Assembly: GCA_035695045.1 (NCBI GenBank)
Contig: DASSEX010000086.1
Location: forward strand, 23,325-87,324
Length of the DNA: 64,000 nt
Reading direction: 5' to 3'
Source: DASSKP01 sp035695045
GTDB lineage: Bacteria > Actinomycetota > Actinomycetes > JAFAQI01
The position numbers and the translations under genes were made by a program. Below are positions 17,235-25,121 of the stretch, piece by piece; within the stretch, counting starts at the first letter, position 1, and each line of letters begins with the position of its first letter. The notes under the pieces are model-generated. The model saw only the letters and a program-made list of their open reading frames with translations, was not told where the DNA came from and did not search any database.

Positions 17235-17751
17235 CGCGCACTGACACTGCCCGAACCCCGACCGCTCCTTCGACGTTCGACTCAGGAGCTTTGCGCAAAG
17301 AGAGTTTGAGGTTTTCCAGAGTCTTGGCGACATTCGTCCGAAGTGCGGGCTCGATCGTCTTGCCGAGGAGGCGTCCGGCGATCCCTCCGGGCAGATGGAG
17401 ATCGATCTGCAGGGAGACCTCGGTGCCGCCTTCGACGCCAACGAACGTGTACAGGCCTGCCTGCTTCAACCCGCTGACAGGCTCCCAGCCGATCGCCGCG
17501 TCTTTCTCCCACCGCGTGATCTCCAGGGTCGACTCCTGGGTCATGGGACCCATGCGCATGGCAGCGTGGAACTGAGCTCCGACTCCGTGTGTCGCCTCAC
17601 CAACTGGCTCCCAGACGGTGAGGTCCTGGGTGAACCCTTGGACGTTTCGCCAGTCGTCCACGTAGTCGAACACGTCCGATAACGGACCGTCGATGAGAGC
17701 GCTCGCCCGTGCGGAGCCCACGCTGTTGACCTTAGCGACCGGCGGTCGCAA
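17212..17751 (-). CDS. SRPBCC family protein
   Basis: 179 residues if the TTG at 17751 is used; the true start is uncertain, and a GTG twelve codons in is also possible. The segment LIDGPLSDVFDYVDDWRN opens a START/Bet v1-like domain, followed by strands ending in EVSLQIDLHLPGG and a C-terminal amphipathic helix. SRPBCC proteins bind hydrophobic ligands in a deep cavity. Two more SRPBCC genes occur in this window (22298 and 49292). Confidence 0.78.
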   Translation of the reverse strand: MRPPVAKVNSVGSARASALIDGPLSDVFDYVDDWRNVQGFTQDLTVWEPVGEATHGVGAQFHAAMRMGPMTQESTLEITRWEKDAAIGWEPVSGLKQAGLYTFVGVEGGTEVSLQIDLHLPGGIAGRLLGKTIEPALRTNVAKTLENLKLSLRKAPESNVEGAVGVRAVSVRATRLAPR

Positions 17752-17828
17752 CTGGTGGCTCTTACGGCAAACCGCCGTGCATGATCAGGAGCGGTACTCA
17801 CATCGCGCAGCGACGGCGGAGCATGCCG

Positions 17829-18080
17829 TCAGACCGTGCCATGGGCACGTCGCAGGCAGCACGAGCGGCGGACGAACGCCGCGCCGACCAGGATGACGGC
17901 GGTGAATGCCATCCAGCCCAGGACGCTGAGCCAACCGCCACGGTCAGCTAGCTCGAGGGACAGGAGCGCGAGCACATAGCCAGTGGCACTGACGAGCGCG
18001 ATGAACGCCAGGTGCCGCAGTAGTTGAAGCGCCGACCGAAGTCGCCGCCGTGGAGATAGGGGCGCATTCCAGGAGGTCAT
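17829..18080 (-). CDS. small membrane protein divergent from TetR regulator
   Basis: 83 residues from ATG 18080. A basic N-terminus (LSPRRRLRSALQLLRH) is followed by two hydrophobic helices (FIALVSATGYVLALLSL and VLGWMAFTAVILVGAAF) and a Cys/Arg tail. No family recognised. It shares a short divergent control region with the TetR gene and is the obvious candidate target of that repressor. Confidence 0.6.
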   Translation of the reverse strand: MTSWNAPLSPRRRLRSALQLLRHLAFIALVSATGYVLALLSLELADRGGWLSVLGWMAFTAVILVGAAFVRRSCCLRRAHGTV

Positions 18081-18088
18081 GGCAGGAT

Positions 18089-18107
18089 AGTGAATGAATG
18101 GTTCACT
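18089..18107. promoter_or_regulatory. candidate TetR operator
   Basis: The inverted repeat AGTGAA-N7-TTCACT lies between the divergent small membrane protein gene and the TetR gene. Its size and the TGAAT-like half-sites resemble operators of many TetR regulators. It is 8 bases from the membrane-protein start and 21 from the TetR start, so binding could block both. Confidence 0.6.
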
Positions 18108-18128
18108 TACTGTCAACGGAGGTGCTGT

Positions 18129-18812
18129 ATGCCGCGGTCGAGGCTGGGCGACAACGTCGACCGCATCAGAGACGCCGCGATATCGGTGTTCGCCGATCGG
18201 GGCTACCGGCGGACCCGGATGGCCGACATCGCCGCGGCCGCAGGGCTGTCGCCCGGCGCCCTGTACCGGTATGTCGAGAGCAAAGATGCCTTGCTGCTAC
18301 TCATCTTCAGCGCGGAAGCCGCACCGACGTCAACGTTCCCGGTAGCGACGCCGACTCGGGCGCAACTCGTCAGCACCATCACAGAACGCCTCTCGACGCT
18401 CGGACAGACACCCCGGCTCGACGCAGCGCTCAAACGCCGCCGCCCGCCCGTAGATGCGGGCCACGAGCTCCGCGACATTCTCGAGGAGCGGTACGACCTC
18501 GTCGCGCGAGCCTGGCCCCTGCTGGCGGTCGTCGAGCGCTCCTCTCTTGACCTGCCCGAGCTTTTCGACGCCTACTTTCATCGCGGCCGACGGCACCTCA
18601 CTGACAAGATCGCCCGGTACCTCGAGCGGCGCGCCAAGAGCGGCAGTTTGCGCGCTGTCGCCGACGCACGCCTATCCGCCCGCTTCCTCGAAGAGTCGCT
18701 GACCTGGTTCGCCTGGCATCGCCACGGCGACCCAGACTCCCAAGACATCAGCGAAAGCGCCGCCCGCACCACCGCCATCGACACGAACTTCTGCGCACTG
18801 ATGGTCCCCTGA
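18129..18812 (+). CDS. TetR/AcrR family transcriptional regulator
   Basis: 227 residues from ATG 18129, which has GGAGG 6 bases upstream. The N-terminal HTH reads IRDAAISVFADRGYRRTRMADIAAAAGLSPGALYRYVESKDALL in family order. The C-terminal ligand domain is not informative about the inducer. It probably represses itself and the divergent membrane-protein gene through the inverted repeat at 18089-18107. Confidence 0.9.
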   Translation: MPRSRLGDNVDRIRDAAISVFADRGYRRTRMADIAAAAGLSPGALYRYVESKDALLLLIFSAEAAPTSTFPVATPTRAQLVSTITERLSTLGQTPRLDAALKRRRPPVDAGHELRDILEERYDLVARAWPLLAVVERSSLDLPELFDAYFHRGRRHLTDKIARYLERRAKSGSLRAVADARLSARFLEESLTWFAWHRHGDPDSQDISESAARTTAIDTNFCALMVP

Positions 18813-18826
18813 GCGCCAACGAGAAG

Positions 18827-19234
18827 CTACCCGGTCCGGCGCGCGAACGGATCTTCCTCAAGCCAGGAGAGCGCCTGGTCGATGGCATCGCGCTCGCCGA
18901 GCCGAAGGCGATGGAGCAGGCGGTCCGGATGAGACGGCAGGCATGCCAGCGAAAGGTCGAAGGAACGGCGCTCAACGTCCTGCACAAGCCTGAACAGCGC
19001 CGGATGTGTCGGCGTCCCATCGACTGCCCAGACCCCGCCGGCGGCGCGCCACGCCGCGACTGCTTCGGTGCGCTCCCGCCGCAGTTCGCTGAGGGTCCGC
19101 TCCAGAAAGGTCCGGTCCCCGTCTGCCACGACCTGGATACTGCCGTATTGCACGTGCGTCGTAGCGTCCGGTCGGAAGCGCGACGGGCGACTTACCGAGT
19201 GATCGAGAGCGGCACCTATTGAGGGGGTGCCCAT
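18827..19234 (-). CDS. hypothetical protein downstream of alpha/beta hydrolase
   Basis: 135 residues if the ATG at 19234 is used; that start overlaps the end of the hydrolase gene by 19 bases. A later GTG (VQYGSIQVV) is also plausible and would leave a clean gap. The middle is helical (ERTLSELRRERTEAVAAWRAAG) and the end reads ALSWLEEDPFARRTG. No family recognised. Same strand and close spacing suggest co-transcription with the hydrolase. Confidence 0.55.
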   Translation of the reverse strand: MGTPSIGAALDHSVSRPSRFRPDATTHVQYGSIQVVADGDRTFLERTLSELRRERTEAVAAWRAAGGVWAVDGTPTHPALFRLVQDVERRSFDLSLACLPSHPDRLLHRLRLGERDAIDQALSWLEEDPFARRTG

Positions 19235-20070
19235 TTCTCGCGGGCCCAGGAGACGAGATCGGCGTTGAACTGCCCGGGCTGTTCGTATGGCGGGGTGTGG
19301 GCGCTGCGTTCGTACAGCCGTTCAGTGAGAGTCGCGAAACGCTTCTTCGGCGCTTCCCACACGAAGTACGGGAGCAGGTAGTCGTACCGACCGAGCGCGA
19401 GAAACGTCGGAAGGTCAGTTGGCTCAAGGTCCCAGGTGGCGAAGCCGTCTGCGGAAAACAGCTGATAGAGCACCTCGAGGTTGACTTCGACTCCCTGCCA
19501 CAACGCACGACAGTCGAAGCAGAAGTCGAACCAGTTGCGCGCATCGTTCGCGACGTAGTTGTCGATGAATTGCTGTGGCGTCTGGACGTCAGCGTGTACC
19601 GGACGGGAAGACTGATTGTGTTCGTGTGCGGCCAGACGCTCGGGGCTCGCGTCCCGATGGAAGAAGTCGTCCGCAGATTCCACCCCCTCCAGCGCGGCTA
19701 GCGGTGGATTCGATGCGATGAGCCCGAGCCCTCGCGCGGCCTCCGGGTAGTCCTGCGCGTAGGCCATCGCAAGCGCGCCATGGTGCGAATGCCCCACGAC
19801 GACAGGCCGCTCTAGTCCGGTTGTCTGACGAACCGCCTCCGCATCATCACTGAAATCCCGCAGCGTAAGCGAGCCGACGTCAAAGCCCTCCGGCGTCCGC
19901 GCCCACTGACGGGAGTCGAAGAACACCATCTCGAAATGCTCACGTAGTGACGGCGCGAAGATTCGCCGGTAATAGCGTTGAGCACCGATGACGAGCATGG
20001 GTATCCCGGTGCCCTCGCGCACCCACTCCAGCCTGAAGCCGTCTCGGTCAATCTCTCCGTGATCCGCCAC
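19216..20070 (-). CDS. alpha/beta hydrolase (proline iminopeptidase-like)
   Basis: 284 residues from GTG 20070. The nucleophile elbow is VVGHSHHGALAM (Ser in GHSHG-type motif), an oxyanion region is MVFFDSRQWARTPEG, and the C-terminal Asp and His (LGRYDYLLP, ERSAHTPPYEQP) complete a plausible triad. The C-terminal AHTPPYEQPGQFNADLVSW is like proline iminopeptidases and related hydrolases. Substrate unknown. Confidence 0.85.
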   Translation of the reverse strand: MADHGEIDRDGFRLEWVREGTGIPMLVIGAQRYYRRIFAPSLREHFEMVFFDSRQWARTPEGFDVGSLTLRDFSDDAEAVRQTTGLERPVVVGHSHHGALAMAYAQDYPEAARGLGLIASNPPLAALEGVESADDFFHRDASPERLAAHEHNQSSRPVHADVQTPQQFIDNYVANDARNWFDFCFDCRALWQGVEVNLEVLYQLFSADGFATWDLEPTDLPTFLALGRYDYLLPYFVWEAPKKRFATLTERLYERSAHTPPYEQPGQFNADLVSWAREKWAPPQ

Positions 20071-20185
20071 AGACCGCCCCCGCCTGCTCGATGAACCCAC
20101 CGGCGCACGGCCGCTCGCGGACAGTATCTGTCGCGCGGACACAGGCGACACGGAACCGCGCCTACACGTCTGTCGCGCGCGGGCC

Positions 20186-20680
20186 TCAGCCCGCGATGTG
20201 GCCGGGGACTTGGCAGCGAGTGGCAGGCCAGCCGTTCACGAGTGTGTACGTCCCGTCGGTGCCTCCGTCGAGCACCAGGCACCCGAAGACCGTGGCTCCG
20301 CCCTGGCTAGTGAGCCGGAACAGGCGGAACCGCACCGGACGGTTGATCGGATGGCCGCTCGCGCAGTTGGGTTGGCAGTCGTTGTATCGCTGGACGCCCC
20401 TGCCGGTTGCCATCGTCCGTCCCCAGGCGTCGTAACGGATTGCCCGGAGGATGAAGACGGCATCACCGCTGCACGCGACGATCATTCGGTTCGGCTTGTA
20501 CCGCGGCGCGGCGGTGCGCTGCTCGCAGTCGGCGACGACCAAGGTGCGCGCTCTTGGCGCCACAGATGTCGCAGACGGTGACGGTGATGGTGACGGTTGC
20601 AGCGCGTTCGGACCCGTAGTTCCGCTGGACGAGCACGCGGCCAGCAAGAGGCAGGTGATCAGGCCGATAGCACGTCTCAC
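20186..20680 (-). CDS. secreted lipoprotein, unknown
   Basis: 164 residues from GTG 20680. The signal sequence VRRAIGLITCLLLAACSSSG ends in a clean lipobox (LAAC), followed by a Ser/Pro linker and a small domain with four cysteines (VADCEQR, IVACSG, NDCQPNC). No domain recognised. Confidence 0.7.
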   Translation of the reverse strand: MRRAIGLITCLLLAACSSSGTTGPNALQPSPSPSPSATSVAPRARTLVVADCEQRTAAPRYKPNRMIVACSGDAVFILRAIRYDAWGRTMATGRGVQRYNDCQPNCASGHPINRPVRFRLFRLTSQGGATVFGCLVLDGGTDGTYTLVNGWPATRCQVPGHIAG

Positions 20681-20759
20681 GGCGACAGGCTGCCCGACCG
20701 TCAACCACGCGCAAGAGCGGCACGATAGCGGTCGCGACTCGTCGGGGCCGGGGTGGGAC

Positions 20760-21188
20760 TTAGCCCGGTCGGATGCGGCGTGCATTCCTGTCAGGAGGGT
20801 CGTCGTGGTGTCGTTCGACGGAGGCCTGGACCTTCGCAAGCAGCAGGCACAGCTTGCGCTGCTCAGTCTCGGTCAGCGCGTCGCAGATGATGGTGCGCTC
20901 CCGACTGTGAAGCGAGGGCAGCATGTCATCGACGATGGCTTTGCCTTCTGAGGTAATCGCGATCAGCAGCTTGCGCCGGTCGTCTGGGTGCGGCGTGCGG
21001 CGGACAAGGCCGCGGCTTTCGAGCGTGTTGAGCATCGAGGTCATGCTGCCGGTCGTGATGATGAGCCGCTCGGCGATCACGCTCGGTTCGAGGGGAGTGT
21101 CGGCGCCTTCGAGGACGGCGAGCGCTTGTTTGGCTGTTCCGGACAAGCGGTGGTCTTCCCAAGCCTGCCTGTCGTGAAGACCGATCAA
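20760..21188 (-). CDS. MarR family regulator with unclear start
   Basis: The winged helix is clear: LSGTAKQALAVLEGA, SVIAERLIITTGSMTSMLNTLESRGLVRRTPHPDDRRKLL, in family order. From the only conventional start (TTG 21188) the protein is 142 residues and lacks part of the first dimerisation helix. The same frame continues upstream without a stop to about 21290 and encodes DEYPGADRLATECYANIIRTGDR, which looks like a real MarR N-terminus, but I find no ATG, GTG, TTG or CTG there. Either a non-canonical start is used or the start has been lost. It likely regulates the upstream monooxygenase-like gene. Confidence 0.8.
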   Translation of the reverse strand: MIGLHDRQAWEDHRLSGTAKQALAVLEGADTPLEPSVIAERLIITTGSMTSMLNTLESRGLVRRTPHPDDRRKLLIAITSEGKAIVDDMLPSLHSRERTIICDALTETEQRKLCLLLAKVQASVERHHDDPPDRNARRIRPG

Positions 21189-21300
21189 CCTGTCGCCAGT
21201 GCGAATGATGTTCGCGTAACACTCGGTGGCGAGCCGGTCGGCTCCCGGGTATTCGTCCTCGAAGTTGTCGCCAACGACGATCCAGGGCGTGGCGCCACCG

Positions 21301-21336
21301 GGAGGGGAGGAACGACGCGGGTCGTTCCTCCCCTCC
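21301..21336. terminator. 16-bp perfect hairpin with 4-base loop
   Basis: Arms 21301-21316 and 21321-21336 are perfectly complementary (GGAGGGGAGGAACGAC and its complement). It lies 20 bases beyond the stop of the minus-strand monooxygenase-like gene and before the MarR coding sequence. The only T-rich stretch (CTCTTTTC) follows it on the plus strand. Confidence 0.75.
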
Positions 21337-21355
21337 CTCTTTTCATGTGCCCTGC

Positions 21356-21631
21356 TCAGGAGTTGGTCTCCTCGTAGATCTCGATGCGCGGTTCACTGGT
21401 GACACCGGCCTTCTGCATCGCCTCGGGCAGACGTGGATCGGTGGCGAATGCTTGCGCGTCGGCGACTGTCGGCCAGAACGTGAGCACGAGGATGTCGTTG
21501 GGGTCGTTCGCGTCGCGGAGCAGCATGTCGCCGGTGCAGCCGTTCTGCTTGCGGACGGCCCCGTGCTCGTCGTAGCCGGTCTTCCACGTGTCGTAGTCGG
21601 CGACGTGGTGTCGGACTGCCACTGTGGTCAT
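21356..21631 (-). CDS. antibiotic biosynthesis monooxygenase-like (dimeric alpha/beta barrel) protein
   Basis: 91 residues. VRHHVADYDTWKTGYDEHG, the central ILVLTFWPTVADAQAFATDP and the C-terminal IEIYEE form the ferredoxin-like dimeric barrel of small monooxygenase/stress-response proteins. Cofactor-free oxidation or simple ligand binding is possible. Inverted repeats upstream (21671-21697) and the MarR gene downstream suggest MarR control. Confidence 0.75.
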   Translation of the reverse strand: MTTVAVRHHVADYDTWKTGYDEHGAVRKQNGCTGDMLLRDANDPNDILVLTFWPTVADAQAFATDPRLPEAMQKAGVTSEPRIEIYEETNS

Positions 21632-21670
21632 GGGCCCTCCCTGGAGGCTGGTCGCTGCCGGTGCAGGCGA

Positions 21671-21697
21671 CTTGAAATCAAGTTACTGGACTTCAAG
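21671..21697. promoter_or_regulatory. candidate MarR operator
   Basis: CTTGA-AA-TCAAG (21671-21682) is a perfect palindrome, and 8 bases further comes a CTTCAAG near-palindrome (21691-21697). The A/T-rich pair of sites stands out in this G+C-rich DNA. They lie 40 to 66 bases upstream of the monooxygenase-like gene start. Confidence 0.5.
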
Positions 21698-21762
21698 CTA
21701 ATGTCAATCCCGCCGGTGACGAACCATCCGAACTGACTACGCCTCCGATCATCACGCGGCGC

Positions 21763-22236
21763 CTACGCGCGGCCAATGCGCAACAAGCGGGTCCGGTTCA
21801 GAGGTCGTCCGTATCGGAGCGCAAGGGTCAGTCTGCCCTTCGCGGCGATTGCTCGCGGCAGCTGCACGACGAAGTACTGAGAGACGAAGTCACTGGTGCA
21901 CATCTCGCCCGCACGCCGTGAGTGGATGTGGATGTGTACTTCCGCTGCGGAGGGCACCGTGATCGTGTCCGGCAACCACGGGCACGATCCGGAACCGCCC
22001 ACGACGACTGTTAGTTGAGACGCCCCGTCTATCCACGCGTTATAGCCGCGCGGCGCACGCGATGGCGCCGCACCGGTGCCCCAGGCAACCAGACGGAAGC
22101 CATCCGTCACCTGCGCCCTCGGAGTCGCTGATGCCGCTGGCGCCGGAGGTGCTGATTGGCGGCTCACCGCTGTACAGCCAACCGCGAAGGCGAGGGCAGA
22201 CGCTGCCGCCACGACTCGCCTCGTCACACCAATCAT
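21763..22236 (-). CDS. secreted lipoprotein, unknown
   Basis: 157 residues. Signal sequence with hydrophobic core AAASALAFAVGC and lipidated Cys about residue 21, an Ala/Pro linker, then a domain with GSGSCPWLPDTITV and VHIHIHSRR segments. The C-terminal RLTLALRYGRPLNRTRLLRI is beta-rich. No family recognised; the arrangement resembles other small actinobacterial lipoproteins in this window (2450, 20186). Confidence 0.7.
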   Translation of the reverse strand: MIGVTRRVVAAASALAFAVGCTAVSRQSAPPAPAASATPRAQVTDGFRLVAWGTGAAPSRAPRGYNAWIDGASQLTVVVGGSGSCPWLPDTITVPSAAEVHIHIHSRRAGEMCTSDFVSQYFVVQLPRAIAAKGRLTLALRYGRPLNRTRLLRIGRA

Positions 22237-22297
22237 GCTGATAGGACGCCGGCGGTGTCACAAGGGTTCGCTGATCGTGTGTGCGCTGGAACGGCAC

Positions 22298-22786
22298 CTA
22301 CACGGCGGTGTTGGCGCTCGCTTCGAGCCGCGACTTGATGCGACCTAGATCAGCCTCGAGGTCCGCAGTGCGGTCTCGATGCGCGGGCAGCATCGCTGCG
22401 AAGAGCCGGTCGTAGAGCCCGGGGATCTGGAGGACCTGCATGCGTTCCGTCAGCCTGGTCCCGGCCTCCGCCGGCGCCAGCTCGAACTCCCATCGCGTCG
22501 AGTCGGGCAGCAAACGAGTCGGCAGCGTCCGCCACGACAGACGCTGTGCGGCATCGACCTCAAGCACTTCGCAGATCCGCGACCACCGCGTGGCGTTGCG
22601 ACGGTTGCGACCACGAAAGCGCGCGCCCTTCACCGCCCCGCTGGCGCCGTCGAGCCAGTCCGCGCCCCGGCACTCGACGCTCCATTCCCCCGTCCGGGTC
22701 ACATCGGAGACCAGCGCCCAGACAGCCTCCACGGGCGCATCTATGACGATCGACGCCTCACACGACTTCCCCACACGCAGCGCCAC
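22298..22786 (-). CDS. SRPBCC family protein
   Basis: 162 residues from GTG. CEASIVIDAPVEAVWALVSD, TRTGEWSVECRGADWLDG and GARFRGRNRRNATRW match the polyketide-cyclase/dehydrase-like SRPBCC subgroup, with a C-terminal helix KSRLEASANTAV. Closely similar in layout to the gene at 49292. Confidence 0.83.
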   Translation of the reverse strand: MALRVGKSCEASIVIDAPVEAVWALVSDVTRTGEWSVECRGADWLDGASGAVKGARFRGRNRRNATRWSRICEVLEVDAAQRLSWRTLPTRLLPDSTRWEFELAPAEAGTRLTERMQVLQIPGLYDRLFAAMLPAHRDRTADLEADLGRIKSRLEASANTAV

Positions 22787-23198
22787 TGCATCCTCCCGTG
22801 TCCTGACCCGTCGGCATTATGGGATGCAGTGCCTCCAGGCACAGCCGAAATGTTCAATCGTCTCGACGATCTTGACCGAGCCGTGCTGCCGTCACTGCGA
22901 GAGCGGGCGAGCCAGCCGAGGACTACCTTCGCCGAGTTGCGTCGAGTCGAGGTATTTCCCGTGCGGCCTCAAACGACGTGCTGATCGCACTGAGGGAGTA
23001 CTTCCTCGACCAGTCGGCGCCATCCGCCTAGGACGACACTTCCTTGACGTGCGCCGGCCAGTCCAAGATGTCGACATGGCCGACCCAGACCATCGGCAGA
23101 TATTGGAAGAGTTCGAGGCAGCGCTCGCGCAGCGCCCGGCTATCAGCGGGATGCCGCCATACCTGCACAGCGGCCATCGGCGGTGGCAAGGTGGAGGT
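22787..23198. other. 412-base stretch without a supportable gene
   Basis: Several short frames are open on both strands, including 22850-22984 plus (44 codons) and an in-frame extension of the heptad-repeat gene from ATG 23076. None has a convincing ribosome site, start and composition together. Nothing else was recognised. Confidence 0.4.
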
Positions 23199-23528
23199 AT
23201 GCCTGAGCGCGTCACTGACCGGCAAGGCGAACGGGATCGCGCCGCCGACGAGCGCGACCGGGTGGCCGACGAGCGCGAAATCGTCGCGGAAATGCGCGAG
23301 GGCCGCGCCGACGAACGTGAGCGGCTGGCCGACCAGCGGGACGTCGAGCAGGACCAACGTCAAGCCCGAGAGTCCGAGCGCGAGCGGCAGGCCGACGTCA
23401 GGTCCGTCGAGCGGGACCGCGTGGCCGACGAGCGGGACCGGGCGGCAGACGAGCGGGACCGGGCCGCAGACCAGCGGGAGATCGACACGGAGATGCGTGC
23501 CACCGACCAGCGGCGAGAGGCCGAGTAG
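23199..23528 (+). CDS. highly charged heptad-repeat protein
   Basis: 109 residues from ATG 23199 with GGAGG-like site just upstream (GTGGAGGT). Almost the whole protein is built of degenerate seven-residue units such as ADERDRA, ADERERL, ADQRDVE, so it should form one long charged helix or coiled coil. Asp, Glu, Arg and Ala make up most of it. Similar repeats are found in actinobacteria as linkers next to STAS, PAS or GGDEF domains; here it stands alone. An upstream in-frame ATG at 23076 could add 41 residues. Confidence 0.65.
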   Translation: MPERVTDRQGERDRAADERDRVADEREIVAEMREGRADERERLADQRDVEQDQRQARESERERQADVRSVERDRVADERDRAADERDRAADQREIDTEMRATDQRREAE

Positions 23529-23673
23529 CGCCCAGTTCCGTCGCGGGTTTTCGGGCGCGCCTGACTGCCTTCGAGTCCGTGGTGTGAGATCACGGCGGTC
23601 GGGTCTGCTCGTGTTGGCGCGCGCTTGGTAGGTCGCTGACCTCGAGGTCCGGTCCGGAAAGCACACTGCCGGC

Positions 23674-24867
23674 TTACGGGCCGCCTCTGTTGCGGGTGGT
23701 CCAGGTGGGGTCGCTGCCGGGTCGGAGGTCGACGGCGTACCGCTCCTCGGGTGTCTTCACGATGGCGTGGTGGCCGTTGTGGACGCGGTCGTGGTGGCGG
23801 CCGCAGAGCAGGACTCCGTTGTCGATGTCGGTCGAGCCGCCGTCGGCCCAGTGTCGGATGTGGTGGCCGTCGCACCAGCCTGGCGGGGCGTCGCAGCCGG
23901 TCCAGATGCAGTGCCGGTCGCGGGCGACGATCGCGCGGAGCTGCGCGGCGGTGAACGTCCGCACGGTGCGGCCGGCGTCGAGGATCTCCGACGCGGGGCC
24001 GATCACGATCCGGGACACAGCGGCGTCGCAGGCGAACCGCCGCGCCCACTCCGCACTGGTCGTCGCACCGAACGCATAGTCGGCGGCGCCCGCACCCGGC
24101 GCGTCGGCCAGCGTGTCGCTGCGGACGATGACCGACACGTGCGGCTTCACTCCACCGGTGACCGGCAGCTGCCCGGACCGCAACGCGAGCTCCGCCATCG
24201 TGATCAGCGCGTCAGCGCGGCGCTGCGCCGGCGTGCGGTCATCACCCGGGACCGGCTTGGACAACGCGTGGATCGCGGTTTGCACGATCTCCTGCCCGGC
24301 CGGGTGCAGCACCCAGTTGCCGACCCCCATCCCGCCGACCGTGGTCGATGAATGCAGCGTGCGCGCCGCGTAGTCGTCCTGCTCGTCGCGGTCCTGCCGC
24401 TCCCGCCCGTACATGTGCTTCACATGCGTGATCGCCGACGTCAGCTCCTTCGCCGACACCCGCGACGCGAAGTCGACCAGGTGCGGCTCGGCCTTGCCCA
24501 ACGCCTCATCCCCGATCGACGAGCGCAACGACGCGATCTGCTGCGCCTGCGTCGGGTTGATCACCCCGTCCCGCAACGCCGCCCGCGTCGCCGGCAACAC
24601 ATCCTTCAAGTCGCGGCCGAGATGCACATCCCGCCCGGCCATCGTCGGTGACAACCGGACCTTCGCCCGCAACCACGCCGCCGTCGACCCATGATCCGCC
24701 TGGGCCGCACCAGCCCGGTCGAAAGCTTCCACTCGCTCCAAGATCGCCGCCTGCAACCGCGAAACCTGCCGGTAAAGCTCCACGATCTCCTCACCCAGCG
24801 CCGCCGACGGCACATCCCGCGGATCGACCGCGAGCAGCTCATCGACCGCAGACGCCAGGTTGCCCAT
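23674..24867 (-). CDS. DUF222 / HNH endonuclease domain protein (13E12 family)
   Basis: 397 residues. DUF222 covers about residues 10-300 (VDELLAVDP, AAWLRAKVRLSPTMAGRDVHLGR). The HNH nuclease motif is at the C-terminus: DRHCIWTGCDAPPGWCDGHHIRHWADGG, DNGVLLCGRHHDRVH, in pieces, with two CxxC-type pairs for structural zinc. In mycobacteria this family is known as the 13E12 repeat family. The promoter upstream matches a DNA-damage type motif (24874-24896) and places the start 6 bases past the -10, so the message is probably leaderless. Confidence 0.92.
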   Translation of the reverse strand: MGNLASAVDELLAVDPRDVPSAALGEEIVELYRQVSRLQAAILERVEAFDRAGAAQADHGSTAAWLRAKVRLSPTMAGRDVHLGRDLKDVLPATRAALRDGVINPTQAQQIASLRSSIGDEALGKAEPHLVDFASRVSAKELTSAITHVKHMYGRERQDRDEQDDYAARTLHSSTTVGGMGVGNWVLHPAGQEIVQTAIHALSKPVPGDDRTPAQRRADALITMAELALRSGQLPVTGGVKPHVSVIVRSDTLADAPGAGAADYAFGATTSAEWARRFACDAAVSRIVIGPASEILDAGRTVRTFTAAQLRAIVARDRHCIWTGCDAPPGWCDGHHIRHWADGGSTDIDNGVLLCGRHHDRVHNGHHAIVKTPEERYAVDLRPGSDPTWTTRNRGGP

Positions 24868-24873
24868 ACCCGC

Positions 24874-24896
24874 ACATTACGGACTGGGTCCGACAG
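24874..24896 (-). promoter_or_regulatory. TGTCGG-N8-TAnnnT (PafBC/RecA-NDp-type) promoter of the HNH gene
   Basis: Read on the minus strand: CTGTCGGAC (24896-24888), 8 bases, TAATGT (24879-24874), 6 bases, ATG. This matches the published mycobacterial motif tTGTCRgtg-N8-TAnnnT recognised with PafBC after DNA damage. The same 15-base block GAAACTGTCGGACCC occurs before alkB (54202-54216). Confidence 0.65.
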
Positions 24897-25121
24897 TTTC
24901 TGAGGGCCAGAAACCGTTGCAAGCAAAGAGTTTCCGGCCTGTCCACACACTGCGGATCTCGGTGGTCATCCACATCTTTGCGTTGCGCCGCCCTGTCGAC
25001 AGGAACGCCTCACGGCGGCCTCAGACGAGCCCGGCGAAGCCTGACGCACGATCGACAGGCGTGAGGAGGATCACAGCTCGGTTCAGGAGGTACGACGTCC
25101 CACCGCGGGGAACCCCACCGC

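Noticed and set aside
22850..22984. 44-codon plus-strand gene before the heptad-repeat gene
   Set aside because: No ribosome site, no similarity, and composition is not distinctive.
23220..23525. DNA tandem repeat or minisatellite
   Set aside because: The units are degenerate at DNA level and keep frame and amino-acid pattern; best seen as a coding heptad repeat.
24896..24914. GTTTCTG/CAGAAAC inverted repeat as terminator
   Set aside because: Lies upstream of the divergent HNH promoter, no gene ends there; more likely part of the control region, and not shared with alkB.
25086..25090. GGAGG as ribosome site for the MMPL gene
   Set aside because: It is about 30 bases before the only usable ATG (25122); no in-frame start lies at proper distance.
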